Assembly: GCA_037043235.1 (NCBI GenBank) | Contig: JAWRVZ010000030.1 | Coordinates: 3,863,001 to 3,927,000, forward strand | Reading direction: 5' to 3' | Source of the DNA: Rhodeus uyekii | Lineage: Eukaryota; Chordata; Actinopteri; Cypriniformes; Acheilognathidae | DNA: 64,000 bases | Part shown: positions 47,200 through 60,074 of the stretch, in pieces | Position numbering within the stretch: position 1 is the first letter of the stretch | Layout of the letters: every line of letters begins with the position of its first letter | Made by a program: the position numbers and the translations under genes | Notes under the pieces: generated by a model | Told to the model about the DNA's origin: nothing | Seen by the model: the letters and a program-made list of their open reading frames with translations, nothing else | The model's database searches: none

Positions 47200-48160
47200 A
47201 CTGCATGAAGAGCTCAGAGACAGAATTGTGGCAAGGAACAGATCTGGCCATGGTTACAAAAACATTTCTGCGTACTTAAGCTTCCAAAGAGCACAGTGGC
47301 CTCCATAATCCTTAAATGGAAGACGTTTGGCATGACCAGAACCCTTCCTAGAGCTGGCCGTCTGGCTAAACTGAGCTATCGGGGGAGAAGAGCCTTGGTG
47401 AGAGAGGTAAAGAAGAACCCAAAGATCACTGTGGCTGAGCTCCAGAGATGCAGTCGGGAGATGGGAGAAAGTTGTAGAAAGTCAACTATCACTGTAGCCT
47501 TCCACCAGTCGGGGCTTTATGGCAGAGTGGCCCGACGGAAGCCTCTGCTCAGTGCAAGACAAGAGTTTACTAAAAAACACCTGAAGGACTCCAAGGTAGT
47601 AATGGTGAGAAATAAGATTCTCTGGTCTGATGAAACCAAGATAGAACTTTTTGGCCTTAATTCTAAGTGGTATGTGTAGAGAAAACCAGGGACTGCTCAT
47701 CACCTGTCCAATACAGTCCCAACAGTGAAGCATGGTGCAGAAACAGGACAACTGGTTCCAATCAAGTGGGTAAAATTAATGCGGACAAGTACAGGGATAA
47801 GCTGGACGAAAACCTTCTCCAAAGTGCTCAGTTCTTCAGATTGGGCGAATGTTTACCTTCCAACAAGACAAAGACCCTAAGCACACAGCTAAAATAACGA
47901 AGGAGTGGCTTCACAACAACTCCATGACTGTTCTTGAATGGCCCAACCAGAGCCCTGACTTAAACCCAATTGTGCATCTCTGGAGAGACCTAAAAATGTC
48001 TGTCCACCAAAATTTACCAAACAACCTGACAGAACTGGAGAGGATCTGCAAGCAGGAATGGCAGAGGATCCCCAAATCCAGGTCTGAAAAACTTGTTGCA
48101 TCCTTCCCAAAAAGACTCATGGCAGTAGTAGAGCAAAAGGCTGCTTCTACTAAATACTGA
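47200..48160 (+). pseudogene. Tc1-like transposase pseudogene
   Basis: The intact protein would bind the terminal repeats and cut and paste the element with a DDE nuclease. Visible pieces in order: HTH part (ELRDRIVARNRSGHGYKNIS), a frameshift near 47275, SIILKWKTFG with the second HTH, the first catalytic Asp in WSDETKIELFG (about 47626), a UAG at 47677 in place of Trp, a deleted GGG..LWG block near 47735, a further frameshift near 47845, the second Asp in FQQDKDPKHTA (Asp at 47867-47869), and LNPIVHLW, where the third catalytic residue Glu is changed to Val (GTG, 47972-47974). The start codon is lost to the inserted repeat. It cannot encode an active enzyme. Confidence 0.88.
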
Positions 48161-48279
48161 GCAAAGGGTCTGAATATTTAGAACCATGTGATATTTCAGT
48201 TTTTCTTTTTTAATAAATCTGCTAAATGTAATGGGGTCGGAATACTTTCTGTATATATACATATACCACTGCCACTGTA

Positions 48280-50735
48280 TATATACATATTAAGTTTGAT
48301 GCAATTCATTGAGATTAATCAAATTTGACAGCACTAGTAAAGACCAATATTTAAAATCTCATAGCAGAAAAATACTATCCAATATTTAAATATCATATTA
48401 GAATAATACAGACTGATATGTAAATCTTAAAATGGAACAATAGTGACCACCATTTAAATCTCTTAATAGAAAACTACCAACCAATATTTAAATCTATAAT
48501 TGCCTTAATATGTGCAGGAGCTACTGTGGCACTGATTTACACAATATATACAATATAGATGGATCAAAATCTGGAGGATCAAAATCACTTGAATCATTGT
48601 TATATATCACCCAGCTCCAAAGCTTGCTCTATGGTAAAGTCATTAATAAACATTACAATATGCCTTTCTGCAAAACTGCTTTAAAATAATTGTGAAGAGT
48701 GATTTGATCTTTGCTATAATAGAACAGTAAAATAACTCTGTAAAAGGTGAATGGAAATAGTCATGCCTAGATTTATTTGACAGGTCTGATTCTTATTTTT
48801 TTATGAACTTGCATTTGAATGAGATTGGGCAACATCTTGCGTGAATGTGAGTGACCGCTTTACGTTCCCCAATAACAAGAATATCGCCCTTGTTTCGCAC
48901 ATCACATAATGAATATTGGATAGCATCTTTTTTGACACCAGACTCGAAAAGACTTACAAATCACAGCATGATATATAACAGAGCACATAAAAATATTAAT
49001 TTGTCACAGATGAGAAGCCTGTCCGTTACCCTATCCGTCAGTCGTAAACTTTTCCAGAATAATGCCTTTCTGTTAGTAGGCTGCTGTTACACTGGTGCTT
49101 TTATCAGGAAGTTGTTTCAGGGCAAGGAGAGGGATGTTATTCCATGAACCGGCCTGACATTAATCTCTGTCACATGGTCTTCTCTGATATATACCCCTTC
49201 CAAATGAGCTGAGTGTGAACCCAACCTCCGGTTCTCCTGTCTGATAGCAGCATGTTTCAGCCGCTGTCGGCATCACCGCTGACATTGAAGCCTTGCTCCT
49301 CGAACAAACGTGGAGGGTAAACAAGGAGGACAAATTAAATTTCCTCAACCAAGAACATGAACAACAAGATAACGTTGGGTTTTATTTTTTTTACCCCATT
49401 CATTGCACTACCTGTTCAACTTTAAGTCCATTACGGCCAGCGCAACACTGTGTGACAACATTGATCAAAAGCAATTAATCTCCTACTAAGAGAAATGGCT
49501 CTCAACTTCAAGTGTGCCTAGAGAGCGGTCGTCCACACAAACTGCGTATGAGGACGTTTAAAAAGCAAATAGGAACATATCTTAAAGTGCTGCTGATTAA
49601 GAAACAGAGGGTCAGATGTGAACACGATGTTCCTCAATCATGGAAACATTCGGCCAATCAGTACTTTCGAATTCATTAAGAGACCACCAGGAAAGATGGC
49701 TGGCGTCAACACGCTCGTGCCAAATTGTTTAATTATAGATGATTTATCACCAAACTGTCATTTGCTAAGCGGTAAACCGTCTTCCTGCCGTGCGCTGAGA
49801 TTGGCACATTGCCTTCAAAAGCTCATTTACATTAAAATGAGAATCACAGCTAATTCCTCCCATACATTCTGGACTCAGCACGAGTCTGGGCGCTTGTACC
49901 TGATTAGTGCGGCCCCTGCACACAGCAACTTCTTTATTATAACTGAGTTAATAGATGTTTGATCTCACTGATATTTCCCATAAAGATTAAAGCAGGATGC
50001 AGCCCTGAGTACGTACATTAAACTCCCGCCTCTTCACCTCTGCTGTGAGGAGGAAAATCGACTGAACGTAATAGCTTTGCTTATTATACCGTAGGCATCC
50101 AAACCATGGAGTTTGTGGATGCACTACAGTGACACGCAACCTCTTATAATGTACACAGAGATATGTGCATGGTCTATCTGTAGCCTTAATAAGGGGTCAA
50201 TAGGAGTAGACTAATAAATATACATTTATTAAACTGAAGTGGGAAGGCCTGAAAACGAACACAGTGATTGTGTTGTTTCTGCTCCAAATACAAGTAACAC
50301 TATGTTTCACAAAACCAAGATATGCTAAGTGGGGCTGTCAAGTAATTAAAGCTACATCATGTAATTAATTAGATAAACAATTTTAATCGAATTAATCACG
50401 CATTAACTTTGGCTGATAATTTACTACCAGAAATTACTTTTAATGTTTTTTGTTGTTGTTTTTTTAACATGGAAATATGAAATCTTTTTTTTTTTATGAA
50501 AATACTCTAAATACTTAGAAATTACAAAAAAAAGATTACTAAGAAACACTCAGTAAAGTATATATTTTAAGTACACTTGAGCTGCTTTTAGTTCCATTGA
50601 TATTATATTACACATAATTTATAGTTATATATACCATTTTATTCATATATTAAAATATATACTATATAATAGAAAGATTTTAAAAAGGACAGTTGAAAAA
50701 AAAACGAAGTCAATTTTGTCATGTGAAATTTTAAG
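48280..50735. other. Unannotated DNA; possible conserved block
   Basis: 48280-48800 is AT-rich. 49000-50060 is of mixed composition, repeat-free by eye and without convincing exons, a candidate for conserved non-coding sequence. No gene is supported. Confidence 0.4.
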
Positions 50736-50739
50736 TTTT

Positions 50740-50899
50740 GCATTTGAAATTCAAATTCAAAAGTGTTTATTGTCATATGCAAAGACAGAAAAAATGTTTC
50801 CCTGCACAATGAAATTCTTACTTTGCCGTCCACAATAAATGTCAATAGTAAGTAAAACAATAAGTAAAAGGATCTAGATAAAAATAATAACAAAAAATA

Positions 50900-50937
<38 letters not shown>

Positions 50938-51061
50938 TTATTTATTTTTAAGAGCAATAAGGGCAATAAAGTGAGATTGTAGATTGACAGTTATGTTTAT
51001 GATTGTAAACTCATACTGAAAATCAGCTGTTTAGGAGTCTGATAGCAGAGGGGAGGGAAAT
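50740..51061 (-). mobile_element. LINE 3' end, minus strand
   Basis: The minus strand at 51030-51061 reads SLPSAIRLLNS and a stop, the end of a LINE ORF2 of the type with FFPxAIRLLN. It is followed by a 3' UTR with GAAATT-, CATTGTGCAGGGAAAC- and ACAATAAACACTTTTG-type sequence. A (TA)n run interrupts the UTR at 50905-50933. It is heavily 5'-truncated. Confidence 0.6.
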
Positions 51062-51064
51062 CAT

Positions 51065-52835
51065 TATCTATTAATGATATTTTGCCATAAATTTCTCTCA
51101 GTTTTTTTTTTTTTATCTCTTAACTTGAGCAATAGTAATACTTAAAAGAGGAATGCTGAATGCCACTTAAGTTGTCTAAAGAGACTCGAAACACTGTCGA
51201 TGAAAAGCACAGATTATGATACACAAATAAACTGCATCCAACTGCCCTGAATGTGAAGAAAGGCAGGTGTTTTAAGGGAACAGAGAATTGCAGCACCATG
51301 GGGCCAAAAAGAGGAGCCCTGATGGAAATGGGAAAACAATAATGAGAGAATTAAATATAGCCAGCAGATGAAAAATAATAACATATCGATCTCACAAGTA
51401 GCACTTTAAAGGTGCATAATACCCTGATTCCTGATATTGATCAGGGCTTGTGCTCAGTGTTAGCATTTCACTGGGACCCCCAGTGAGTGGGAGATTGCCT
51501 CAGATTTTGGTCATGTTATTTATATAGCCTTATTTTGGCCTGCGGGAGCCGAATCACCTGACGTTGCACGAGCTGCATTCTGCACACCGCATGAGGGGGT
51601 CAACATGGGTTAAAAACACTTGATTGCATTAGTGCTTAAAAGGGCAAAAGATATCAAGAGCAAGTCATTTAAACTTCCAGAAAGGCTTATAAAACCAGTT
51701 TGATGAAATATACAATTTTTCATGTGAACTTTCGATGACTGCACTCAGGTAGCCAATAATAGGCTCTTGTGATAAATAATTCATCGTTCTTGCACCAAAC
51801 AACACCCAAACACACAAACTACCATCCATATAGTAGTTGACATGGATGCCATACTGTGAAGACTTTGAAGTCTATGATATTCAGGGGCCAGATTACAGAA
51901 ACTTTCCATTTTAACCCTTGTGAAAAAGTACATTTTAGCATATCTTTAAAAATAATACTTATTATGGAAATTAATATAATGTTTGTAGACACTTATGTGT
52001 GTTAATTACAATAAAATGAAAATGTATTATAGTTTAACTTCATATTAAATGCAATTATCTGAACTGTACAGGCATTTAGATTTTGTTTTATGAAGTGGGA
52101 CATGATATATCTTCATAAGTAATTTCATAATTACTTCTATTGCTTTTAATAGATATGGTTCAAGTGTATTGTTCAATGTAGTGGCAAGGATTTATGGCGA
52201 GCTAAAATATATTTTAAAGTAAATTCTATTAGAGCTTGTAAGTCAAGTATTTAAATATATTTGTATTTACACAAATACATAAAATGATAATCAGGTACAT
52301 TGCATCCAAAACAAGTCTGCTCACTCAGTGGTCGAAAAGTATATATATATTTTTTTTACAATAATTTTAAATAACTTTAAATAACTCATGGACTGGAGCT
52401 GACAATGGAATGTGCTCAGGGGTTGGAGTGGATGTGTGTGACACACATAACAGCACAAAACAGCAGCAACATAAAAAGTAAGGACCACCTCTTCGATCCC
52501 TCTAGGGTAGACAATAAAGCCAGGCTCTGGAATTTCACTCACTGGAACGGACTGGGGAAACAGACTCAGTCTCTGACACATACTTTCTGTTCACCTCTTT
52601 TTAAAGAAAGTAAATATTTGTGCTTAAATCGTTTTCTTGGCTATTTTGAATGGCGCAAAAAAATCATAAAAGCTTGCATGACTCAGTGAGTGACAGGTTA
52701 CGATTATAATTATAATTTTTAATACATTAATTATCATACATGGAGTTTTACATATTTCACAAAACTATTAGCCTATAAGGAATGGTGAGGGTTTAAAGAG
52801 GGGTCCCTTTTTGTGATTATTATAACAATATTTAC
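51065..52835. other. Unannotated DNA
   Basis: No gene is recognised. The frames at 52321-52689 overlap on both strands without motifs. The segment 51180-51700 is less AT-rich and may be unique. Confidence 0.4.
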
Positions 52836-52839
52836 AAGG

Positions 52840-52935
52840 GTGGATGCAATCCTCCCACCCCTCTCAATTGAACCCCGAGTAAACACAACACAAGATTATT
52901 AAAACATAATAGCATAATTGAAAATTCTATTTCAT
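52840..52935 (-). repeat. Repeat shared with the Tc1 insertion
   Basis: Reversed, this reads GGGTTCAATTGAGAGGGGTG and ATTGAAAATTCTATTTCATC-like sequence. About 95 bp correspond to 47070-47165, with GAGGATTGCATCC in place of the long G-run. Family not assigned. Confidence 0.65.
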
Positions 52936-53050
52936 CTTTAAAAAAAAACTTTTAAATTGACTTTATTACAACGCGCAACTTCCAAAAGTGCGTTAAGAAA
53001 TAGTCATGAATAGTCATTGTAGTCTTTTTAGGTGCACTTAAGCAACCTTT

Positions 53051-53623
53051 AGGGCCAGTCACACAACGAAAATGCATTAATCACGCTTGAATTACGCACA
53101 GATTTTCGTTTCTGCGCGGAGCGTGCGTCGTATGCATAATTCGTCGGTGGAACGAACGTGGACCATCAGTGATTGTAAGTGGATGTGCGTCGAAGGTGGT
53201 TTGTGCGTGATTTTGAGTTTTGAACGGTTAAACATTTTTGGGTGTTATTCATGAGTCGGCGTGCGTAGTTTATGCGTCGAGTATGCGTGACTATGCGCGG
53301 GACACGCATCGGCCGTCAGTACTTATGCGTCGGAACTGGTTCGAAATCGTGCACGTCCACTGACGCCACACCTTCATATCACTCATGAACCGCGCACGTA
53401 TCACGTTCATTCCACTGACAATGTGGATTCTGAAAGTGCTTGTACGTGGAACGTTCGCGAAGCGTGTGTGTTTGGACGCGCTCCGTCAGTGATTCAGGCG
53501 TCGGGTGTGCGTCGAATGTTCATGAAATACTTTAGTCAATTTCACGACGCACAAGCACGCACAAACCCAATCTGTGCGTGATTTGTGAGTGATTCGTGCG
53601 TGATCGGCTATGTGACTGGCCCT
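53051..53623. mobile_element. CpG-rich MITE with AGGGCCAGTCAC ends
   Basis: The ends AGGGCCAGTCACA and, reversed, AGGGCCAGTCACA form a perfect 13-bp terminal inverted repeat. Flanking bases are TTT on both sides, a possible 3-bp duplication. Inside, variants of GTGCGTGA and GCGTCG recur many times in both orientations, giving a long imperfect palindrome. 573 bp, non-coding. A 3-bp duplication would suit PIF/Harbinger, but this is not secure. Confidence 0.75.
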
Positions 53624-53629
53624 TTTCAT

Positions 53630-55620
53630 TTTATTAATATTTTTTCAAGTAGTCTTTTATTAAAATCAGCTTTTAAGGTTAAAATATCACTACTTTTTAC
53701 CAGGGAGGTTAAGATCTAATTCTTGTAATATTACCATCACAGATCAAGTTATGGCAATTCCAAGCTTTTTTATCATTCAGCAAGTGAAAATGGCAAGTCC
53801 ATTTACTTAGAAATATAATAGCATGCTTCTTCTCATACAGAAAGCCTATAGTACAAATGTGTAAGGTTAGGTTTATGAAAAAGAAGTATGCTTAATTGTA
53901 TTGAATGTGTAATTTCAGACTTTAAATGTATAATTTTGAAAACTGTACTTTCAGATAATACAATATTAATTCAATAAAAAGCCACTTAATTGTGGCACAA
54001 ACTACCATACATACTATAAAGTAGTGTTATATGAGAAAGCGAGCTGTGAACAGAATGATCCTTCTCTTTTTGCATACAGAGCCAAATATGTCATTTCGGT
54101 TTTTATACACTGTAAATCCATAATGCTATCCCAGATTTTATATGTACTTTTCTCTGCTGCAATGCATGGAAGAGAAAAGGGCAATTAAAGAGACTCTGAT
54201 GTATGATGTCAGTGAGACTATAGCGGAGTGTGAAACTGTCACTGTGCGTATCAGGCCACTGTGTTAACAACAGTCTCTTCTTTTGCCCAGAGACTGTTGG
54301 GGCCTTGATGGAATATGACATATGAGAAGTTCCAAAGCAGGCGGCTGAAGACTGGATTAGATTAGCATTGGGTGGAAAACAGGTGGGCTTTTATTGGCTA
54401 CGTGATAATGTCAGTCTCAGAGTCTCTGTCACATTCTGCAAACACAGAAGACCAGAGCTCTGCAATTCATACTAAATTACAGAAGCTTGTCATGTGTGGT
54501 TGTGCGTGCATGCGGAAGTATGTAGCAGCTTCTATTCATGGGGCTTGCCATGTGTTGTGCAACTTGAGTGGTGCAAAAGCTTAAAAGAATAGTGGGAACT
54601 CTTGCAGTGTTTTCGAATGAAGGACTCGTGTGTTTCTTATCAATTATGGACACGTATCAGGCTTGAATAATTAATGACAGTGTTCAGAGTTCCTCATAAT
54701 TATGTTCAAAAAACCATAACTGGAAATTAAAGTCAACAGACTTAAAGATGTACAGTATTCCTCTGTGGACCCAGGAGGGTAAAATGAATGACAGATGCTT
54801 GTGAGATTACAAACAATTATAATTAGGCGCAAAAATATGGACGAGGAGTCTAGCTAAACACTAATGATCCTCACAGAATTGACATACGGGACTATTTGTA
54901 AATAATCGAAGCGTAGAATCCTTTATCATGAAATATGTGGGATTCCACAAAAACGAATGGCTTTTAGAGCCAGCCAAATTTGGACCATATGAACCATATG
55001 TTGGAGTGTATGAGGATCTGCTTTGTAGAGCGCTCTCAGTAAAGACTACAACAACTTGCCAATGGAGCAGAACCCTTGAAGAGACATCACAGTACCTTAT
55101 TTACCCGGTTATTTAAAGGTTAACAGTGACTTATGATGCATGTTACTGAAAGGTACTAAAATGCACATTTTAGTGGTGGATAAGATACAAAGTTGCCTAA
55201 AGGTAAAAATTGGACAGTGTATGAGGTTATTTAAACATTAAACATTTTGAAATCAGCTATTAGATACACTATAAAAATGATTGTGATTTTTAACTGTAAA
55301 AGACTAAAAATGTGACCGTAAAAACCTGTCTATTGGTTAATGTTCAGTTCCTGTACTATACACAGAACAAAAACACTGCTATAGCTAATGGATCTAACCT
55401 TACAATGTGTTTAATTCAATAGTAAAAATGCTGTTAGATCTACCATTTTAAAATACCAATATTCCAAGTATTCCAATGTTATTTTTAGATACAGGATGTA
55501 GCTAAACTAAAATATAATAAACAGTTGTACAAAAGACTAGGGACCCTAAGAAATATTTGTAACTGCTAAAAGTGACATCTTTTCAATTACTTTTAACCTG
55601 ATAGTCTTAACGTGATATTT
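53630..55620. other. Unannotated AT-rich DNA
   Basis: No gene or complete repeat is recognised. Confidence 0.4.
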
Positions 55621-55629
55621 AATAAATAT

Positions 55630-56411
55630 TAGAGTTGAGCCAGATACATGGCTGAAACGAGTATCTGGTACGGATAGAGAACTGTTGTCAATATCTGTGC
55701 TCGGATTGAATAAAACTCCTCATTGGGTAGCTGACTGTGTCTGCGTTCTGTGATAGGCTAGTCACAGCGCCCCTCCCCTAAACATACAGATTTGCTGTGT
55801 CCTGCTCTGCTCACTCACACACAGAACACTGAGAAGAGAACAGCCCTCTTTCTCTCCCTCAGTCACTCAGGTCCGCGGGTCTTTTCCTTAACGTTTAGGG
55901 TTTCTTCACCTTCAGGTTTGTTTTTTATTTTGGTTTATTTCTAGTACTTATTAACCAGTATAGTTCTGGTAAACGCAGGGTTTGTTCAGACGGGGTGCTT
56001 GGTAGAATGCGACTAGCGTTGGATCTCTGCCTGTCGGAGATTTTCTTTTTCTTTTTTTAACCATCGGCTGGCATGTGTTGTATTCATTGTTGCAAAACTT
56101 GTTCTGTATATAGTTCCTTTATTATCGTGATCAAAACCATTGATCTGAAGCTCAATGCTGATGCTGTCATGTAAATAGTTTTCTAATCAGCAATAAATAT
56201 AACAATTTCTGATCAACCCATATCAATTGCACGATTAAAAATAACACACCAGTTAAAGCCCGGCCCATTTCAAGACAACCCGACCACTGCCGGGTTAAAT
56301 CCCGTCCACTTCCGGGATAGGCCCCGCCCAGTCCGAGTGCAGATACAGATAATTCATATGGTTAACAGATACAGATACAGATACAGATAATGCTGTACTC
56401 GCTCATCCCAA
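55630..56411 (+). mobile_element. hAT-type non-autonomous element, long copy
   Basis: It runs from TAGAGTTGAGCCAGATAC to GTACTCGCTCATCCCA. Flanks are ATAAATAT and GTAAATAT, an 8-bp duplication with one change. Subterminal regions carry repeated GAGTATCTGG and AGATACAGATAC units. Its right two thirds match, reversed, the short copy at 94-605. It has no transposase frame. Confidence 0.7.
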
Positions 56412-56414
56412 GTA

Positions 56415-57975
56415 AATATATGTCAGTTTGTATGTCATTGATTTTTTTTTTGTGTATGTGAAAACTGTTCGTCTTTACTATGAAGCGGTTCTGACATAAA
56501 TTTCATTTATTTGTTTTATTTATTTACAGATTGCACAGAAGGAAGTATTTCTGGAATAAATAGGGTTGTGTATCTGTATGCAACTACATACTTTAAAGAA
56601 ATGTCTTTTTTTCATTTTGCACAAGATAAGCGTGACCAGATCTGTATATGATCACACTGGAGATTAAATTCTGCTACAGAACATCTAGAAACCATATTCC
56701 AGGTGTAAAAAACGCCTAAGAGAATCCTTTCTGTGTTTAAGAAAATTGTTTTTCATTTTCGAAAGTGCAAACTCCAAAACTGATCAACATAATGTCAGTA
56801 GTCCTACAGAGATTCAGTGCAGTTTAACAGCAAAACTTTTCTTTGGTGCTTCTGTCTTGAGAGGAAGCAATACATTTATTCTGTGATGGCTACCAGCGGA
56901 GCCGCTTGTGCATTTACAGGGAGCAGAAACTATATTTTTAGGCCGAGTAACAAGGAGATTGAAAATTGAGTCAAGGAGAGAGGGAGAATGAAGGAGAATG
57001 AGTGTACTAAGCTGGACTGACACATTCCATTGTAAGAAGAGCCAGTACCAGGGAACGGAGGAGAAGAGAGGCTGTACCTTTCATCCGTCTAAAGTACAGA
57101 CAGGGATAGAGTTTCTATAGACGGCATAGTGGAGATGCAAATTTCTGACTCTGCACAGAGATCTAGTCTCTTTTAGTAGCTGCCATTTAGTAGAAAGTTG
57201 ATACATAAACTTGACAGAACACATTTAGTTTGCATTAAATTAGATTTTCCCACTTCTCCTTTACATTCTTTTAAAAGTAAATCAAAATCCTGTGTGCATG
57301 GTGCTCTTGACAATGTCAGATGGAAGCAAAGTAACATATTGTGCAGTTTGTTTTTGGCAAGATACTATGCTGAAGACAGTGGGGCGAATCTCACACTGGT
57401 AAAAAGTTAAAAGCACAACTGTCAGATCACAGGGAACATACTAGAACATAAGGAACATCTCACCTCAGGATGTGCAAAAAAAGAGAAACCGGCTGATAAG
57501 GGCTAAGCTCACGCAACTGAAGCGTGATAATGGAAAAGATGAAAGTTGTGAGCATAGCTTGAACCATAAATTAATCAAGATGATTAAAGATGATCCTACT
57601 TTTTTGGCTCTCTGGAATACTTGATTCTTACTGGTAATTTTTCCGCAAAATATTTCTAAATATGTCTGTGTAATAACTTCATAACAGTTGTTTCATAACT
57701 TCATAACTGATCATTGCCAAAAGCAACTGACTTCCTATAGGTAGTTGTGCTAGGGAAGTATGTATTTTAAATCTGTTAACTGTCAGAACATCTAGAAACT
57801 ATAGTTTCTAGCTGTAGTTTTTGAGAATGAATACAAACTTGAATGGCCTTAAATACAGACCTTTGTTCTGGTTTGTTACCAGAAGACATTTAGAAGATTA
57901 TAAACAAATCTAAATGTAAAGCAAAAGTAGTGAACAAAACATTTCATAACTAATAAAAAATGTATATTTTATGCA
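56415..57975. other. Unannotated DNA
   Basis: No gene or complete repeat is recognised. Frames are short and motif-free. Confidence 0.4.
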
Positions 57976-57979
57976 TATA

Positions 57980-59645
57980 CAATGGAGTTCACTTATCTCG
58001 ACCCACGGTTAACTCGCCAATCCTATTATATAGACGTTTTTGAAGTGGTACGGCCAAACTCCCTATTTGTCTTAGCATTTTCTTTTCGGGAATGTCTTTT
58101 ATGTCGCCGAACACTAATATCTTGAGCACAAAAGAGGGACAAATTCGCCACTTCACATGGTTATCTCGTGACTAATGAGCGTACCTAGTTCACTGCGCAT
58201 GCGCTGAGTTTGCGTTGCACGCCGCTCTGTCAGTGTCACTTCTCTCTGCAGCACTCTCTGAAGTGAAAGCACATATCGTTCTTACGCTTCTCAACGAGCA
58301 GCAAGTGCTGCCGTGGGTCCCACCCCCATCCCAAAGCCTCATCTGCTTCTGTGTGCACATAAATCTCACCTTCTCTGATTTGATTGGTTTTCTCAAATAT
58401 TTTGACATTGGTCGGTAACGAGTGGTTACCGACAAATGAGTATGAGGCTTAGATAAACACACACACACCTGCTTCTGTTCTGACGTGCGCTCTGCTCAGC
58501 GCCGCTACGGATTGAAGAACCCGGTTGTTAAAAGACGGGATGAAGCCAAATTTGTTGAGAAAGCACATTAGACAGGCAGAACGCAAGAAAGTATGCAATC
58601 TAGTACAGCGTGATGACCTCACGAATATGTCGTGACTGTTTACGCTGTGAGCGATCATTGTGTTTGCAATGCTGAAGAATATAATTAAAGGTTTGTATCG
58701 AGAATGGAAGGTGTTTTTTATTATATACTGGTAAATCTCTGATGTTAGTTGGTGCACATAGGGGAGCGCGGGGCACAAAGTAACATGGGGTAAATAGTAA
58801 CAAAGACTTTTTAGATAGTTGCACGGGCTTAAATGTGACGTGCTAACAGGCTTTTCACCACACTGTTTGCACACATCTTTCGAGAGAAATTTCAGCGAAA
58901 TTTGGATGAGAACCACAGGACAAACTCTTTTGGCAGCATGTAAATATTTTTCGTTATAGTAGTTGTTTTTCGATTTTCAAAGAATGTGTGAAAGTATGTT
59001 AGTCCAATCTTATATTGTTATGATTACCATCTTCTTGGCTAAAAGATGGTACCATTTTGAAAGACGTGAAAAACACATAGTGACTGCTAGCCAGTCCTGA
59101 AGTAAACACGACACTGCGGGGTTAGATGTAACACGGTGTTGCAACTAAACTGCATTGAATAGGCTGCATCAATAATCATATATTTTGCATTGTATTAACC
59201 TATTAAAAAGTTTTTCATGTCATTACATTGTTCAAAGCATTACAAATATAATAAATAAAATAAAAATATACATTCCATTCATAAGTTATGCTTATAATCA
59301 TTAAGACTTTTATTAAGAAATAAAAATACGTCAATGAACACCCATTGGATAACATGGTGTTACAACTTACCCGCTGTCTGTTGCAATGAGCCCAGCTCAC
59401 GGGGTAAGTTGTCACATTTCACTCCTGGCGCTTTTGGTGATACTGCGCAGAAACTGTAAGTCCGACGAACATGAAAACAGTGCTCATTTGTAGGAGAGGC
59501 TTGTGTGTTGTTTGTATAAAAATATGGTTTGTCTAACCCTATTACTTTGTTCATTATTTGGCTAAAACCAAAAAGTGTTACGTTGTGCCCCGCGCTCCCC
59601 TATGCCTAACCCCGAGGCCATCGACGTAACCACTGTATTCCACTG
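57980..59645. mobile_element. Tigger-like element A, split by a nested MITE
   Basis: The left end is AATGGAGTTCACTTATCTCG after C at 57980; the reversed right end is CAGTGGAATACAGTGGTTAC. TA flanks both sides. The left 450 bp match the reversed right part of 61473-62306 (CACGGTTAACTCGCCAATCC, CAGTGAACTAGGTACG-type sequence, AGCACTTGCTGCTCGTTGAG). The nested element at 58761-59600 accounts for half of the length, leaving about 824 bp. Confidence 0.75.
58761..59600. mobile_element. Nested MITE with 18-bp GGGGAGCGCGGGGCACAA termini
   Basis: GGGGAGCGCGGGGCACAA at 58761 is repeated exactly in reverse complement ending at 59600; a further TAAC matches after two mismatches. TA lies on both sides. 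Inside, GGGGTTAGATGTAACAC and GGGGTAAGTTGTCACA echo each other. 840 bp, no transposase frame. Superfamily not assigned. Confidence 0.8.
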
Positions 59646-59744
59646 TATTACAAAATAAATTAGACTCTAACATTGCGTAAAAATTAAAGCCATAAGTCTA
59701 ACCAAGTTTTGTTCCATATCACAAAAATTGAGCCCAAAAGACTT

Positions 59745-60070
59745 TAAAGTGCCCCTATTATGCTATTTTAAAAGTTACTAATTTAGTTTTGGAAGTCTCC
59801 TAGTTTGTGTGAATCCAAGATCAAAATACACTTTTTATAATCGACATTGCACATCACCTAATTGAGCAAAGAGTTTGTTGAAAACTGTTTGTTCGAAGAT
59901 TCAGTAACTTTAAACCCATCCTTTCTGCAAGCGTACTCTGCTCTAATTGGCCAAGTTTGTTGTGATTGATCTACTCTGCTCTGATTGGGCAGATGGCCTA
60001 GTCTGATGTGACTGGTCGACAACATAGATCAAACTCGGTCTCAGCTACTACAACAGCGTTTAGGGTGGAA
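59745..60070 (+). repeat. Fish DNA-transposon-like repeat starting AAGTGCCCCTATTATG
   Basis: AAAGTGCCCCTATTATGCTA followed by TTTTGGAAGTCTCCTA is a terminal sequence I know from abundant fish DNA repeats. A CTCTGCTCTAATTGGCC block and its near copy follow. The second end was not found. Confidence 0.45.
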
Positions 60071-60074
60071 TGAA

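Larger units (their letters stand above)
46662..48277 (+). mobile_element. Tc1-like DNA transposon, inactive
   Basis: The left end CAGTGGGTACTGAAAGTATT matches the reversed inner right end (AATACTTTCTGTA preceded by GGGGTCGG). TA flanks the left end (46660-46661) and the assigned right end (48278-48279). The right terminus is partly decayed into TATA-rich sequence ending GCCACTG. A transposase pseudogene fills the centre, interrupted by an inserted repeat near 47070-47195. Confidence 0.82.

Noticed and set aside
58449..58916. 155-codon minus-strand frame
   Set aside because: Crosses the boundary of the nested MITE and the Tigger-like element; no shared protein motif.
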